A program made the position numbers and the translations under genes. The notes under the pieces were generated by a model. It saw only the letters and a program-made list of their open reading frames with translations, had not been told where the DNA came from and made no database searches. A DNA stretch of 55,536 nt, from assembly GCA_002403175.1 (NCBI GenBank), contig DHHG01000168.1, positions 1 through 55,536 on the forward strand, written 5' to 3'. This DNA is from Syntrophaceae bacterium UBA4778 (GTDB taxonomy: Bacteria; Desulfobacterota; Syntrophia; Syntrophales; UBA4778). Shown piece after piece: positions 8,676 through 19,132 of the stretch (positions are counted from its first letter, which is position 1; every line of letters begins with the position of its first letter).

Positions 8676-9333
8676 TTTATTTTTCTCCTAACCGTACCGA
8701 GGCACAGCTGTCTCTCTATTAGATAATAACAATCATGAGTTTAAGACGATAAATGGGCAGAGGTGTTCTGTCAAGAAAAAAGGAAGACGGGGGTGAGCGA
8801 AATTCTACTTAAATCAGGTCACTTCTACATTGAAATCAAAAACAAGCTCCATTTGAAACCACATGATTTAAACATGCACAGATACGAGTCCAGTTGCTCG
8901 TTGCAGTGGCGCCCAGAGATTTAGAAGCGTTCTTCTCTATTGAACTCTGTAAATTAGGAACTGGCTAAAATAGATAACACTTGGTTCCGGAATTGAGCCG
9001 TAGAGCTCTTACAAAATAAACGATAGGCCATTAAAAAAAACTCTGATCAAATCGAATTTCAAATTTTTGATTTTGAAACGACCTAAAAAATAACTTGTAA
9101 ACGCAAATTCAGATGTGATAAAGGGTTGGCGGGTTTTGCGTTAACTACTCATTGCATAGTTCTACACACTTCTTTTTTTCAGTTGTCCTTGTTGCAATCT
9201 AATCAAATCTTGAAGCTACCACCCACTCTCATTTTGAAAATGTAGAGTCCATATCCGTAACCGCTCATGGATATGTCTAGGACATGATCGCAAGCTACAG
9301 GTTTGCAAAAAAAACGATAAGGAGTTCTGTATC
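8676..9333. other. 658-bp intergenic region between divergent genes
   Basis: AT-rich spacer holding promoters for both flanking genes. The only structures seen are hairpins in the leader of the plus-strand gene: atgtc-tag-gacat near 9272-9284, then a gcaa/ttgc stem. Some deltaproteobacterial surface-protein genes carry GEMM-type c-di-GMP or cGAMP riboswitches in this position, but the conserved GEMM sequences were not recognised. No coding frame of note. Confidence 0.4.
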
Positions 9334-11208
9334 ATGGTAAGGGTTGGAAAATCTGAGTTTTTTTCCAAAATATTGAAGATTAGCGTTATCAATTTATTTT
9401 TAATTTTTGCGTTAGCGTCCATATGCTCGGCAAGCGTCTGGTATGTGCGGCCTGCGGGTGCGACCTATGGGGCAGGCAACGGGACATCGTATAATGATGC
9501 ATGGAGTGGATTCAGCAGAATTGGTTGGGCTTCTGTTAGTCCCGGAGATACGATTTACATCTCGGGCTCATTCAGTGAATCTCTTGTCTTCGGTAAATCC
9601 GGCACTGCAGGCAACTTGATAATGGTGCGCGGCGATCTGGCTAATGCTCCGGCCGGAGTCATCAACGGCGGTACCGTCAGTATGCATGGCTTGAGCTATT
9701 GTGCTATCAACGGTGTAGCCATCAATAATCCCAATGGGGTTGGTATTGAATTTCAAAACGGTTCGTATGATCAGGTGCTCAATTGCTCCATTTCGGGAGG
9801 AAGCGGTGACGGTATAAACGGCAACTTCGGTGGAGGATTTTATATTTACAATACAGTTATCACGAGTTGTCAGGGGCAGGCCATTTGTGTTGGACTCTCC
9901 AACAACCCCAATGTGGTCAACCCCACAACCGTTATCGACAAGTGCCAGATTCTTGATCCGATGGGCACGCTTACAGACGGGATATGCGTCGGAAATGATA
10001 CGATCGTGTCCCGCTGCATCATCAGCGGCTTGAATTCTATGACCAAACATGCAGACGGTATCCCGATTCAAGGTTCCCGCGTTGTAGTCAAGCAGAATAT
10101 CGTCTCTTCATGTACTCAAGGAATTTACCCGGACAGCTTTGATTTCGGTTCAGGCGCCCAGTGCATTGTTAATGATGTAACAATATCTGGCAATCTGATT
10201 ATTCAGAACCCGTTGGTTATGTCTCATATGAATGCAATCAATGTTGATGTGGAGACTGCCGGGGTCGCCTCTTTGAGAAATGTTTTAATTTATAACAATA
10301 CCATTGCGGGTGTCGATCAGTACGGTATCAATGTCAGCGATCGTGGTAACGGAGGATCGAGACTGAGCGGGCTAAAGATCATGAATAACATAGTCGTGGA
10401 TACCGGATTTTATACCTCAACCGGTTGTATCAGCGTGTCTTCAAACGGATCCATTCCGGGATTGACTATCGATTATAACCTGGTCGGCGAGTACCAGCAG
10501 AATATTCCTGCATACCGTTATCAGGGAACAGCGATGAATCGCTCTCAAATGCAGGCGCAGGGTTTTGAACTGCATGGAATTGAAAATCCGCCCCTGAGTT
10601 CCATTTTTAAAAAGTATGCTTACCAGGCCGTCGATAACGATTATACGTTACCGGATGGATCACCGGCGATAGGCATCGGTCTTAATCTGGGTGGGGATTA
10701 TAATTACGATTTGAACGGGATGGTCCGATCGGCAACAGCGGCTTGGGACAATGGTTGTTATCAGTTAGGCAGTATACCAAACTCCAACTCCGATTCCTCT
10801 TATCCCGGTTCGGCATCTCCGTACACAACACAGAATTCCAGTTCCGCATCTACGAATGGAGGTAGCGGAGGAGGAGGTTGCTTCATCGCAACTGCCGCTT
10901 ATGGCAGTTATCTGGCTCCAGAGGTGCAGGTGCTTCGCGATTTCCGCGATCGCAAACTTTTGACGAATTCGGCAGGAAGATTTTTTGTGTCTGCCTATTA
11001 CAGAATATCTCCACCCATTGCCGATTTCATCCGTGCTCATGAAACACTCAGAGCCATTACGAGATACGCTCTCACACCTGTTGTCTATTCAGTCAAATAT
11101 CCTGCTTCATCGGGAATTCTCCTTTTCCTTACAGCGGTAATCTTCTTAAGCCTTTCATCCTCGCATCACTTCAGATTCTTAAGCACACTTATGTGCGGGC
11201 GGAAGTAA
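9334..11208 (+). CDS. Secreted beta-helix protein with C-terminal CFI-box
   Basis: A 624-residue exported protein. An aaggag site precedes ATG 9334, and the signal peptide ends near CSA (about 30-33). The mature part opens [21 protein letters not shown] and [10 protein letters not shown], a common start of right-handed parallel beta-helix (pectate-lyase fold) surface proteins. Many short repeats with N-x-I/V patterns follow (about 100-400), as expected for stacked coils. After a Ser-rich linker and poly-Gly, residues about 515-524 read [10 protein letters not shown], followed by [10 protein letters not shown] and [11 protein letters not shown]: the CFI-box-CTERM domain. A hydrophobic helix (about 590-608) ends the protein. 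The CFI-box is thought to be a surface anchoring or sorting tail; the ligand is unknown. Carbohydrate binding is plausible but unproved. Confidence 0.85.
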   Translation: MVRVGKSEFFSKILKISVINLFLIFALASICSASVWYVRPAGATYGAGNGTSYNDAWSGFSRIGWASVSPGDTIYISGSFSESLVFGKSGTAGNLIMVRGDLANAPAGVINGGTVSMHGLSYCAINGVAINNPNGVGIEFQNGSYDQVLNCSISGGSGDGINGNFGGGFYIYNTVITSCQGQAICVGLSNNPNVVNPTTVIDKCQILDPMGTLTDGICVGNDTIVSRCIISGLNSMTKHADGIPIQGSRVVVKQNIVSSCTQGIYPDSFDFGSGAQCIVNDVTISGNLIIQNPLVMSHMNAINVDVETAGVASLRNVLIYNNTIAGVDQYGINVSDRGNGGSRLSGLKIMNNIVVDTGFYTSTGCISVSSNGSIPGLTIDYNLVGEYQQNIPAYRYQGTAMNRSQMQAQGFELHGIENPPLSSIFKKYAYQAVDNDYTLPDGSPAIGIGLNLGGDYNYDLNGMVRSATAAWDNGCYQLGSIPNSNSDSSYPGSASPYTTQNSSSASTNGGSGGGGCFIATAAYGSYLAPEVQVLRDFRDRKLLTNSAGRFFVSAYYRISPPIADFIRAHETLRAITRYALTPVVYSVKYPASSGILLFLTAVIFLSLSSSHHFRFLSTLMCGRK

Positions 11209-11225
11209 GATATAATATTTGACCG

Positions 11226-11248
11226 GCAGGGTGGTGACCCCACCCTGC
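11226..11248 (+). terminator. GC-rich hairpin after the CFI-box gene
   Basis: A perfect 9-bp stem gcagggtgg/ccaccctgc with a 5-nt loop starts 18 bp after the stop codon. No U-run follows (tgttcccccc), so it may act as a weak or Rho-assisted terminator, or protect the 3' end. Confidence 0.5.
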
Positions 11249-11438
11249 TGTTCCCCCCAAACAGCCCTTCGTGTTCTTCAACAGGTCATGTCATGACTTC
11301 ATAGGTAATCGGTTTAAGTTTGTTCCTGTTTTGCCATATACCGGATCCATTGCAGATTGGAAGCATCTAAGGATTTCCCTGATAGACATTTACCTTGAGG
11401 ATTGCTGTAATGTAGCTATCAATTCTGGAGGTGATCCT

Positions 11439-12164
11439 ATGAAAAGAATTTTCTTGAGTAAAATTTTTAAATTGAGCCTTTCACTATTCTTGGTTTTTTC
11501 CATTGGATTGGTCGCATTTTCCACCTCGGCAATTGCGGCCAATGAAAAAGCAGAGGCTCAGCAACTTTTGGAAAAATCCAAATTGACTTTTGAGAGCTTT
11601 ATGAAAGACCCTCATATGGGAACCATGCGGGAGATGTTGAAGATTTCCAAAGGCGTGTTCATCTCTCCCCAGTTACTAAGGGGCTCCTTCATTGTCGGTG
11701 TATCGGGCGGGAGCGGTGTTTACATAAACAAGACGAAGGATGGCGAATGGTCGGGTCCTGCCTTTTATACCATTGGCGGAGCCAGTATCGGACTTCAAGT
11801 AGGGGCTGATGCTTCGGAAGTAATTCTTTTGATCATGTCCGACAAGGGTGCAAAGGCGTTTGAATCCAGTAATCTCAAACTGGGTCTCGATGCAGGGATA
11901 GCTGTTGGACCGGTGGGAGGAGGAGTATCGGCACAAACAGCAAATCTCAGTGCTGATATCCTAAGCTTCTCAAGGGCAAAAGGTCTTTATGGCGGGGTCT
12001 CACTACTAGGAGCAGTGGTGAAAGCACGCAATGGCCTCAATAGTTATTTCTATGATAAGCCGCTAAATCCTGCCCAGATTTTAAGATATCCGGCGAGCGC
12101 GAATGTCAGCAATATGCAACTCAATCAGCTGCTGGAGGAAATTGCAAGGACCAGCACTCGTTAG
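11439..12164 (+). CDS. Exported SYLF/YSC84-domain lipid-binding-type protein
   Basis: The start is placed at ATG 11439, directly behind ggaggtg, giving 241 residues; upstream codons in frame have no such site. A signal peptide (about 1-32, KIFKLSLSLFLVFSIGLVAF, cleaved near SAIAA) precedes a short helical segment and a glycine-rich SYLF domain: KGVFISP, GSFIVGVSGGSGV, TIGGASIGLQVGADASEVILLIM, and later AVGPVGGGVSAQ. YSC84-type domains in eukaryotes bind phosphoinositides; bacterial exported members are of unknown role and are often linked to the envelope. It stands alone between two other exported proteins on the same strand. Confidence 0.85.
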   Translation: MKRIFLSKIFKLSLSLFLVFSIGLVAFSTSAIAANEKAEAQQLLEKSKLTFESFMKDPHMGTMREMLKISKGVFISPQLLRGSFIVGVSGGSGVYINKTKDGEWSGPAFYTIGGASIGLQVGADASEVILLIMSDKGAKAFESSNLKLGLDAGIAVGPVGGGVSAQTANLSADILSFSRAKGLYGGVSLLGAVVKARNGLNSYFYDKPLNPAQILRYPASANVSNMQLNQLLEEIARTSTR

Positions 12165-12906
12165 TAATCTTACAGAATGGCTATTATACCTCAGGCTCTT
12201 TTGCACTCATTTATTATGTTTACAGAGTCAGATGCACCGAGACCAAACCTATTCGGCTCTGCGCATTATCAATACTAGAACTTTGTCTCCTGAAGGTGCT
12301 GTGCTGGATGTATCCCGATGTTCTATTCGGTAAAATGGAGAAGTATAGGGACCGAGTCCTGATCGAACATTTAGCAGGTATTTAAAAGACTCCCCCTTTG
12401 GCTGGGCTGTTCACGCGATCTCATTGCTTTTAGCGCTTAGCCGAAGGGTTTACAAAAAGTTTAGATGCAAGGCATCGACCTTGCCCTGGTGCCTATCGGG
12501 GAGATCCGACGCAACCCCCGCGCCTGCGCGGGGGTACGCCCGCAGACGCTGTCCCCACAAAAGTATATATGTCCTTTAATTCAATAGCCTTATCTGGTCA
12601 TCATGAGCTATGCTTACATGGCCTTAACTTACCTGCAACCGCTAAGCTACGAGTCGTCATACTTTATTCGCAGATGAAATCTCTCCCCCCTGATTGAAAC
12701 CGTTTCGAAAAGATGTAAATAAAAATTTCTATTGAGTTCTTCATGAATGTATTGAAAGATTATTGCAGTTACTACATTCCATTTCCGCTGATCTGCTTCT
12801 AATACAAGCCTTGGTCCCAATGTTCAACTGCTCTATTCAATATCTGAGCTCTTTAAATCTGGTTCCTCGTCCAAGCTGCGCTCGCTACCGGATTCAAGGG
12901 GGAGCT
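12165..12906. other. 742-bp intergenic region
   Basis: No coding frame with a recognisable product was seen on either strand. The notable content is the strong palindrome at 12515-12534, listed separately. The last ~150 bp carry the leader of the RCC1 lipoprotein gene, with a ggggg(ag) ribosome binding site at its end. Confidence 0.4.
12515..12534. repeat. REP-like GC-rich palindrome
   Basis: Perfect 9-bp arms cccccgcgc and gcgcggggg with a 2-nt centre. Similar palindromes of the cccgc-ttcgcggg kind occur at 39661-39673, so this may belong to a dispersed extragenic palindrome family. A terminator role is possible but there is no U-tract. Confidence 0.45.
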
Positions 12907-14133
12907 ATGAAGAAAATGCATTCTCTAATGATGACGGCTATGGCCTTTGTTGCGGCACTGGTTCTAATTTCATGCGTGGGGGATGAAGACAATGATGATG
13001 GCAATTTCACTCCGGCCCTAACTGCCGAGGTCGATCCCGCCATATCGGCCGGGTATTTCCATTCGCTTGCTTTAAAGAAGGATGGAACCGTTTGGGTGTG
13101 GGGGGACAACGAATATTGGCAACTCGGAGACAGGGACTTGATATACAGCCCTACTGCTGTTCAGGTTAACAATCTCATCGGAGTAATCGCCATTGCGGCA
13201 GGAAGATATCATTCTCTGGCTCTGAAGAGCGATGGAACGGTATGGGCATGGGGAGATAACAGATACGGACAGCTCGGTGACGGGACAACAACGTCCAGCT
13301 ATATTCCTGTTCAGGTTGCCAATCTCACCGGAGTAATCGCCATTGCGGCAGGATTCGACCATTGTCTTGCCTTGACGAATAGCGGTGAGGTGAAGGCTTG
13401 GGGTAATAATGCGTATGGGCAGCTTGGTAACGGGACATTTGGAAGTAGTTCCATACCTGTAGATGTGAGCGGATTGACGTCCGGGGTGAAATCCATATCG
13501 GCCGGACTCGCTCATTCCCTTGCCATCACAAATGAAGGCGGCGTGAAGGCTTGGGGTAGCAACGATTTCGGACAGCTTGGAGACGGAACAGTGAATAATA
13601 ACGCCACACCTGCCGATGTAAACGGTTTAACTTCAGGAATTATCTCCATAGCCGCAGGAACCGCTCATTCTCTTGCATTGAATAGTGATGGAATCGTGTG
13701 GGCATGGGGGAGGAACCATTACGGACAGCTCGGAGATGGAACAGCGACGGATAAATCCAGTCCCGTCCAGGTGACCGGCCTTATGGGAATAACAGCCGTA
13801 TCAGCAGGATTCGCCCATTCCCTTGCCCTTACAAACGTTGGTGGCGTAAAGGCATGGGGGAATAACGGTTTGGGTCAGCTAGGAGATGGTACATCAACGA
13901 ATAGCTCCACACCGGTCGATGTGAGCGGCTTGACATCCGGGGTTGTATCCATATCGGCAGGACTCGCCCATTCCCTTGCCCTGAAGAGCAATTGTACAGG
14001 GTGGGCGTGGGGAAGAAACCATTACGGACAGCTCGGCGATGGAACAATTACGGATCGATCCACTCCCGTCGAGGTAACCGGTCTGATGGGAATTAGTGTC
14101 GGGGTAGCAGAATCCGGCAATTCCCTTCCGTGA
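12907..14133 (+). CDS. RCC1-repeat (beta-propeller) lipoprotein
   Basis: Placed at ATG 12907 behind gggggag, giving 408 residues; in-frame codons upstream lack a site and precede the signal peptide. The signal sequence ends in LVLISC, a lipobox, so the protein is probably lipid-anchored. The rest is seven copies of an RCC1-type unit, each with a form of AGxxHSLAL followed by W(A)WGxNxxGQLGDG, the blades of a seven-bladed propeller. DNA identity between repeats is visible, suggesting internal duplication. Bacterial RCC1 proteins are surface or periplasmic binding modules; the ligand is unknown. Other envelope proteins flank it. Confidence 0.88.
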   Translation: MKKMHSLMMTAMAFVAALVLISCVGDEDNDDGNFTPALTAEVDPAISAGYFHSLALKKDGTVWVWGDNEYWQLGDRDLIYSPTAVQVNNLIGVIAIAAGRYHSLALKSDGTVWAWGDNRYGQLGDGTTTSSYIPVQVANLTGVIAIAAGFDHCLALTNSGEVKAWGNNAYGQLGNGTFGSSSIPVDVSGLTSGVKSISAGLAHSLAITNEGGVKAWGSNDFGQLGDGTVNNNATPADVNGLTSGIISIAAGTAHSLALNSDGIVWAWGRNHYGQLGDGTATDKSSPVQVTGLMGITAVSAGFAHSLALTNVGGVKAWGNNGLGQLGDGTSTNSSTPVDVSGLTSGVVSISAGLAHSLALKSNCTGWAWGRNHYGQLGDGTITDRSTPVEVTGLMGISVGVAESGNSLP

Positions 14134-14216
14134 GCGATGGGTGATTTTAAATCACGTCACAACGAGTCCGGCAACTTGCGTGACAAATAGCTTCTAAAGA
14201 GCGTGCCCGGTTCAGA

Positions 14217-14477
14217 TTACGCGTGACTCTTTGACTTCACAAGACGATACAGAATCAAAATGAGAATCGCTCCGCCGAGAGCCAATAGCAGGCTCCCTGA
14301 GTTGAATCCCGTAACTGTCCCAAGACCTAGGGCAGAGCCGATATAACCGCCCAGGAAAGCGCCTGCAATCCCCAGCAGAATGGTAATAATGAACCCTCCG
14401 GGATCTTTGCCCGGCATGATTAACTTAGCAATCACGCCCACAATCAAACCCAATATGATCCAGGATAGCACTCCCAT
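14217..14477 (-). CDS. GlsB/YeaQ/YmgE-family small membrane protein
   Basis: An 86-residue inner-membrane protein of the transglycosylase-associated family. Hydrophobic helices cover about 4-20, 29-46 and 60-79, with the conserved loop AKLIMPGKDPGGF and glycine-rich LLGIAGAFLGGYIG. Members are stress-induced but their biochemical role is not known. A strong aggagg site precedes the ATG. It lies 44 bp downstream of the DUF4382 lipoprotein gene on the same strand and may share its transcript. Confidence 0.9.
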   Translation of the reverse strand: MGVLSWIILGLIVGVIAKLIMPGKDPGGFIITILLGIAGAFLGGYIGSALGLGTVTGFNSGSLLLALGGAILILILYRLVKSKSHA

Positions 14478-14521
14478 AAAAATACCTCCTCTTCAGGCCT
14501 AAAGAGGCGGCCGGTATTGAT

Positions 14522-15637
14522 CTAAAAGGCTATATTCCCTATATCGGATATCAATCCTGAATTAATACTGACCTGGTTCTCAATTGCGTCATAACCGGCA
14601 GTTGAAACTACTAATTTGAAACTGCCGACTGGAAGAGTGGATGAGAAAGTTCCGCCATTGGCGATATTCAGCAACTTCAATTGTATCTGCTCAGGATTGC
14701 CGCCAATCGTCACATCCTGCCGGATACTCCCGGTTGCATTCAGCTCCGGATTCGATCCGGGAATTGAAATCCCTCCTGCCAACGTTCCAGTGGATACACT
14801 TGCGAGGGACAGATTTTCAGAATATGTGTTTCCGGCCACCGTGATTATTTTGGAGCTTGAATAAAAAGGCGAATATCCGTCTTTATATCCCACCAGCGTG
14901 TATGAGCCAGGTGCTACAAACAGTTTATAATTGCCATCAGGGTCACTTACAGAAGCGGCTTCAATCTGAACCCTTTCATCTATTGGAACCGAAGTCGACG
15001 CGTTATAAACCTGGGCAGAAACCAGTACTCCCGGTTGCCCCGCATTGCCGCTTATAATGCAAGAATTTTTGGTCTCGAACATTTTGATTGTGGGCTTGAG
15101 AAGCCATTGACCGCTGCTGCCTGCCTGAACAATCGATCGCGTCGCGTCAAAATCAAGAACGAGCTCTGTTGTCTCATTTGCATTTATATCAAATCCCTGA
15201 ACTATTTTGATTCCTGTCTGATAGCTGCTTGGGATTTTCAATTCAACACTCTCATTAATATTGTTTATGAAATAGTTGGAATATGGATGTCTCGTTGAGC
15301 GGATATTCAGTGAGCCGTCCGGAATATCCGAAAGAATCAGCCTCATTTGCGTATAATGCCCGGAAGGCAGGCTGGCCAAAGCAAGTTCCTCCCGTACTCC
15401 ATTAACAAGATCAAGAAGATTATAGGTTTTCTCCGGAGTGGAAATCACAGTCCAACCTTCCCCTCCAGCTTTTTGAACCTCAACCCGCTTCACTGTGATA
15501 TAAACAGCCTGGTAATCCGTTGTGGATGCATCGGTCAGGGATAAATTGATTGTACCTGTAGAACCAGAGTCGCCTCCATCACAACCTGCTACGATCAGAA
15601 AGAGCATGAGAATCCAAAACCAAATCCTGTTTTTCAT
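14522..15637 (-). CDS. DUF4382 lipoprotein with carboxypeptidase-regulatory-like domain
   Basis: The start chosen is ATG 15637, which has ggaggc 6 nt upstream and yields a proper lipoprotein signal, MKNRIWFWILMLFLIVAGC; an ATG nine codons earlier lacks this. Length 371. Residues about 27-190 are a DUF4382 domain (INLSLTDASTTDYQAVYITV, and a DLVNG...LPSGHYTQMRL stretch), common in envelope lipoproteins of unknown role. Residues about 200-295 form a carboxypeptidase-regulatory-like beta-sandwich (DPDGNYKLFVAPGSYTLVG), and a second similar domain follows to the end. It is probably structural or binding at the cell surface. Confidence 0.85.
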   Translation of the reverse strand: MKNRIWFWILMLFLIVAGCDGGDSGSTGTINLSLTDASTTDYQAVYITVKRVEVQKAGGEGWTVISTPEKTYNLLDLVNGVREELALASLPSGHYTQMRLILSDIPDGSLNIRSTRHPYSNYFINNINESVELKIPSSYQTGIKIVQGFDINANETTELVLDFDATRSIVQAGSSGQWLLKPTIKMFETKNSCIISGNAGQPGVLVSAQVYNASTSVPIDERVQIEAASVSDPDGNYKLFVAPGSYTLVGYKDGYSPFYSSSKIITVAGNTYSENLSLASVSTGTLAGGISIPGSNPELNATGSIRQDVTIGGNPEQIQLKLLNIANGGTFSSTLPVGSFKLVVSTAGYDAIENQVSINSGLISDIGNIAF

Positions 15638-16109
15638 TCTTTGCCTCCATAACTCGGAATTCAATAAAGGATCATTACATTCCTAAAATATTGCAAAAAA
15701 CATACGACCCTGTAACTTACTGTTTTTTCATATTATAGCTTCAGCATCGACGCAAAAGGTGGAGTAAAAAACATACAGATATTTCAAATTCGAAATCTTG
15801 AGGAAATTCATCAGCGGCCTTAAAAAACTTTTTTTCAATTGGTGAAGTTAATTTTATCTATTCTCTCAGTTGCATTCCAATGTTCTATTGTTCTAAAAAA
15901 TTCAATTACTCCGTTTAAAAAAAACCCCGGAAATAATTTCATAGATGCATAATTCTTTGCAGTTGCTGCTGTATGATAACACCTTCAGAAAACTGAAAGC
16001 CGGAATTCTATTTTGACCATTTATTAATAAATATAAGTATGTTAGGCATATCTCTACCGAATGGTATGATCTTTGCTTATTCAAAGCTCAACTAAATTCG
16101 TTTGGAGCT
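15638..16109. other. 472-bp AT-rich intergenic region
   Basis: This is the upstream region of the DUF4382 gene. No coding frame with a recognisable product, and no convincing promoter pair or repeat. Confidence 0.35.
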
Positions 16110-16115
16110 ATGCAA

Positions 16116-16310
16116 ATGATTTACCTCATGATCATTTTAGCGGTCTTTTTCTTTACATTGTGTATCCTGCGAGCAGGGGCAAGACCAACTCCGCCTGTGA
16201 GAGAATGTACCTACGATATGCCAATGCTGAAGGATAGGCAAAGGAATACGGGTACAAACCAGGTACCTTCCTGGTCTTTGTCCAGTGATTGGTTGGGAAT
16301 AAGAAGATAA
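16116..16310 (+). CDS. Possible small membrane protein
   Basis: The frame from ATG 16116 (tggag 8 nt upstream; another ATG at 16110 is too close to that site) gives 64 residues: MIYLMIILAVFFFTLCIL as one membrane helix, then a polar tail with one Cys. I recognise no family. The helix plus site make translation possible, but the tail has no coding-like conservation that I can judge. Confidence 0.3.
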   Translation: MIYLMIILAVFFFTLCILRAGARPTPPVRECTYDMPMLKDRQRNTGTNQVPSWSLSSDWLGIRR

Positions 16311-16660
16311 AAAAATTTAGATTCCCAATAAGGACTGGGCACTTCCCTGCCTCTTCTTTTCATGAACATAGGGCAAGACAGCTCTGGATTTCTCATTCCG
16401 ACATACTTAAGATGAACTTCCTGAGCGCCATCCTCATTTGTTCCTATTCCGCGCTACGGATTTCATCCGGCATAGTACACCCGCCTGCCTGATTCTTTTA
16501 ATACCGTTATTGCTTGAGCGGTCCTCCCAACCGGAAAGCCTTCCCTGATTTCCTCAATCTATCCCGATATTTAATTTGACATCTCAATAACTATTCAGTA
16601 GCCTGCCCAGAACTTTTTTCCTGAACAGTAAATACATTTTGTTGCGATGAGGGGGAATCG
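16311..16660. other. 350-bp intergenic region before the hybrid kinase
   Basis: A ttgaca hexamer near 16577 is followed by no good -10 at the right spacing. Nothing else was seen. Confidence 0.3.
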
Positions 16661-19054
16661 ATGGACTATCATATCAATGCCGACCCGAAACTGATCGAAG
16701 AGATATCCGTCTTAAAGCAAAAAATCCATGAAATGGAAAAATTGGATACGGAACGTAAACAGACGCAAGAGGCGCTGAGCAAGATCGAATCTCTGGTGCG
16801 GGCCATTGAAGATTCAGCACAGGATGCAATATTGATGATGGATACGGCGGGTTGCATTTCTTTCTGGAATCCAGCGGCTGAGCATATCTTCGGCTATTCA
16901 AATGAGGAAGCGATCGGTAAAAACCTGCATCACTTCCTTGCCCCAAAAAGCTTTTGGGAAATATATGATGAGGCATTTAAAACATTCAAAATATCCGGTC
17001 AGGGGAATGCGATTAATAAGACAATCGAATTATGTGCCTGCAGAAAGAACGGAGAAGAATTTCCTATCGAATTGTCACTTTCTGTAGTTCGATTTGAAGA
17101 TGGCTGGCATGCCGTGGGCATCATACGGGACATTACCGCTCGCAGGCAGGCAGAGGAGACATTGCGCAAGAGCGAGAATCTTTATCGTACCTTTATAAAT
17201 GCATGCCTAGACATGGTATTTGTGAAAGATGACTTATTCCGCAATATTGTGCTTAATGAATCGATGGCTGCATTTTTTGGCAAACCCGCAGAAGAACTAA
17301 TTGGAAAGACCGATTTTGAGCTAATGCCGGAAGACGCAGCCAGGAAGTGTCGGCAGACAGATATGGAAGCCTTGAAAAGCGGATCTATTTTCACTTCCGA
17401 AGAAATTGTTGGGGACCAGGTTTATGAAACACGAAAATTCCCGGTGGACTTGGGGAATGGAAAAACAGGTGTAGGCGGTTTCATTCACAATATCACCAAT
17501 CGCAAACTGGCGCAGGAGGCGCTGCTCAAAAGTGAAGCGACCCTCCGCAGTGTTTTTAAAGCCGCCCCTATTGGCCTATGCATTATGAAAAACCGGGTTT
17601 TTCAAAGTCTTAACAAGTACGGGTTAGAATCTATAGGCTATTCTGAATCTGAAATTATCGGGAACACCCCTCGTCTATTCTATGAGAGTGATGAGGAATA
17701 TGAAAGGGCGGGACGGGAGCTATTCGCAAGTCTATTGGAACGTGGGATGTCTTCCGTTCAAACCGTAAACAGGAGAAAAAACGGGGATAAATGTGATGTT
17801 ATATTGACCGCTGTACCTCTTCTCATAAACGATAACTATTCGGGAATGGACATCGTAACTTTTCAGGATGTCACCGAACGTAAGCGGTTGGAGGAACGCC
17901 TGCAACGCTCAGAAAAAATGGAAGCGCTGGGAACCATGGCGGGCGGCGTCGCACACGATCTCAACAATGTTTTGGGTATCATTATAGGATTTTCCGAATT
18001 GCTTTTGATGAACGAACTGGATTCAATGCCAATGAGACAACAACTTGAGGGCATTATGGCGGGAGGCAAGAAGGCTGCCGCAATTGTGAATGATCTGCTA
18101 ACCCTGGCCAGAAGGGGAGTGGATTCCGGAAGACGAGTCCTTAATTTAAACAGAATCGTAACGGATACTCATCGATCGCCGGAGTTAGAGAAGCTGTGTT
18201 CATTTCACCCCAAAGTGCAGATTAAGATCGATATTGAGCCGAGTCTGTTGAACATTTTCGGCTCTTCCGTACATCTTAGCAAGACCTTATACAATCTGAT
18301 TTCAAATGCCGGTGAAGCCATGCCAAAAGGCGGGACCATGACAATTAAGACTTTCAATCGGTACCTGGACAGGCCAATTCAGGGATATGATGAGGTCCGG
18401 GAAGGAGACTACGTGGTTCTTTCTGTCTCCGATACGGGGGCTGGCATAGCTGATGCCGATTTGAAACGCATCTTTGAACCATTTTATACAAAAAAGGTTA
18501 TGTGCAGAAGCGGTACGGGACTGGGATTGGCGGTTGTCTGGGGTACTGTCAAGGATCATCATGGGTATATTAATGTTCAGAGTGAAGAAGGGAGAGGCAG
18601 CACCTTTACGCTATATTTTCCCGTCACTCGGGAGGAGATCGCCTCCGAAGCCGCTTCCATTGCCATCTCTGAATATACGGGCAATGGTGAATCCATTCTG
18701 GTGGTGGATGATATAAAGGAGCAGCGCGACCTGGCTGTCAACATGCTCAAATTGCTGAATTATGAGGTATTCAGCGTTGCCAGCGGTGAGGAGGCAATAG
18801 AGTTTTTTAAAGAGAAGCAGGTTGATTTGATGGTTCTGGATATGATTATGGCTCCGGGCATTGACGGGCTGGATACTTACAGGAGGGTCCTTGAGATCCG
18901 TCCGAATCAGAAAGCAATCATAGTGAGCGGTTTTTCGGAATCGGATCGGGTGCGTGGTGCTCAGGAGCTCGGTGCTGGCGCCTATGTCAAAAAACCATAT
19001 ATCATTGAGACACTGGGGTTAGCGGTCAGGCGGGAGCTGGAAAGAAAAAAATAA
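16661..19054 (+). CDS. PAS-PAS-PAS hybrid sensor histidine kinase with receiver domain
   Basis: A 797-residue cytoplasmic sensor: there is no membrane helix. After an N-terminal coiled coil (about 10-45) come three PAS domains (about 45-165, 170-285 and 290-410), each ending in the typical DITxRxxAE, NITNRKLAQ or DVTERKRLE linker. HisKA carries H432 in GGVAHDLNN. The ATPase domain has N549 in NLISNAGEA, DTGAGI (591-596) and GTGLGL (618-623). A C-terminal receiver has acidic VVDD, acceptor D727 in VLDMIM and lysine in VKKPY. The ATG is preceded by gaggggg. Signals are likely intracellular (redox, heme or small ligands), but no cofactor residues were identified. The output partner is unknown; no response regulator with a DNA-binding domain is nearby. 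Confidence 0.93.
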   Translation: MDYHINADPKLIEEISVLKQKIHEMEKLDTERKQTQEALSKIESLVRAIEDSAQDAILMMDTAGCISFWNPAAEHIFGYSNEEAIGKNLHHFLAPKSFWEIYDEAFKTFKISGQGNAINKTIELCACRKNGEEFPIELSLSVVRFEDGWHAVGIIRDITARRQAEETLRKSENLYRTFINACLDMVFVKDDLFRNIVLNESMAAFFGKPAEELIGKTDFELMPEDAARKCRQTDMEALKSGSIFTSEEIVGDQVYETRKFPVDLGNGKTGVGGFIHNITNRKLAQEALLKSEATLRSVFKAAPIGLCIMKNRVFQSLNKYGLESIGYSESEIIGNTPRLFYESDEEYERAGRELFASLLERGMSSVQTVNRRKNGDKCDVILTAVPLLINDNYSGMDIVTFQDVTERKRLEERLQRSEKMEALGTMAGGVAHDLNNVLGIIIGFSELLLMNELDSMPMRQQLEGIMAGGKKAAAIVNDLLTLARRGVDSGRRVLNLNRIVTDTHRSPELEKLCSFHPKVQIKIDIEPSLLNIFGSSVHLSKTLYNLISNAGEAMPKGGTMTIKTFNRYLDRPIQGYDEVREGDYVVLSVSDTGAGIADADLKRIFEPFYTKKVMCRSGTGLGLAVVWGTVKDHHGYINVQSEEGRGSTFTLYFPVTREEIASEAASIAISEYTGNGESILVVDDIKEQRDLAVNMLKLLNYEVFSVASGEEAIEFFKEKQVDLMVLDMIMAPGIDGLDTYRRVLEIRPNQKAIIVSGFSESDRVRGAQELGAGAYVKKPYIIETLGLAVRRELERKK

Positions 19055-19132
19055 AAGATAAGATATTACAGCCAGTGTTGTAATTCACAATTGAAATTTC
19101 GTGAGGAAGCTCTTTAGACAGTATCAGTTCGC

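Noticed and set aside
9568..10071. A 167-codon minus-strand frame opposite the CFI-box gene
   Set aside because: Antisense to a coherent secreted protein; no family resemblance.
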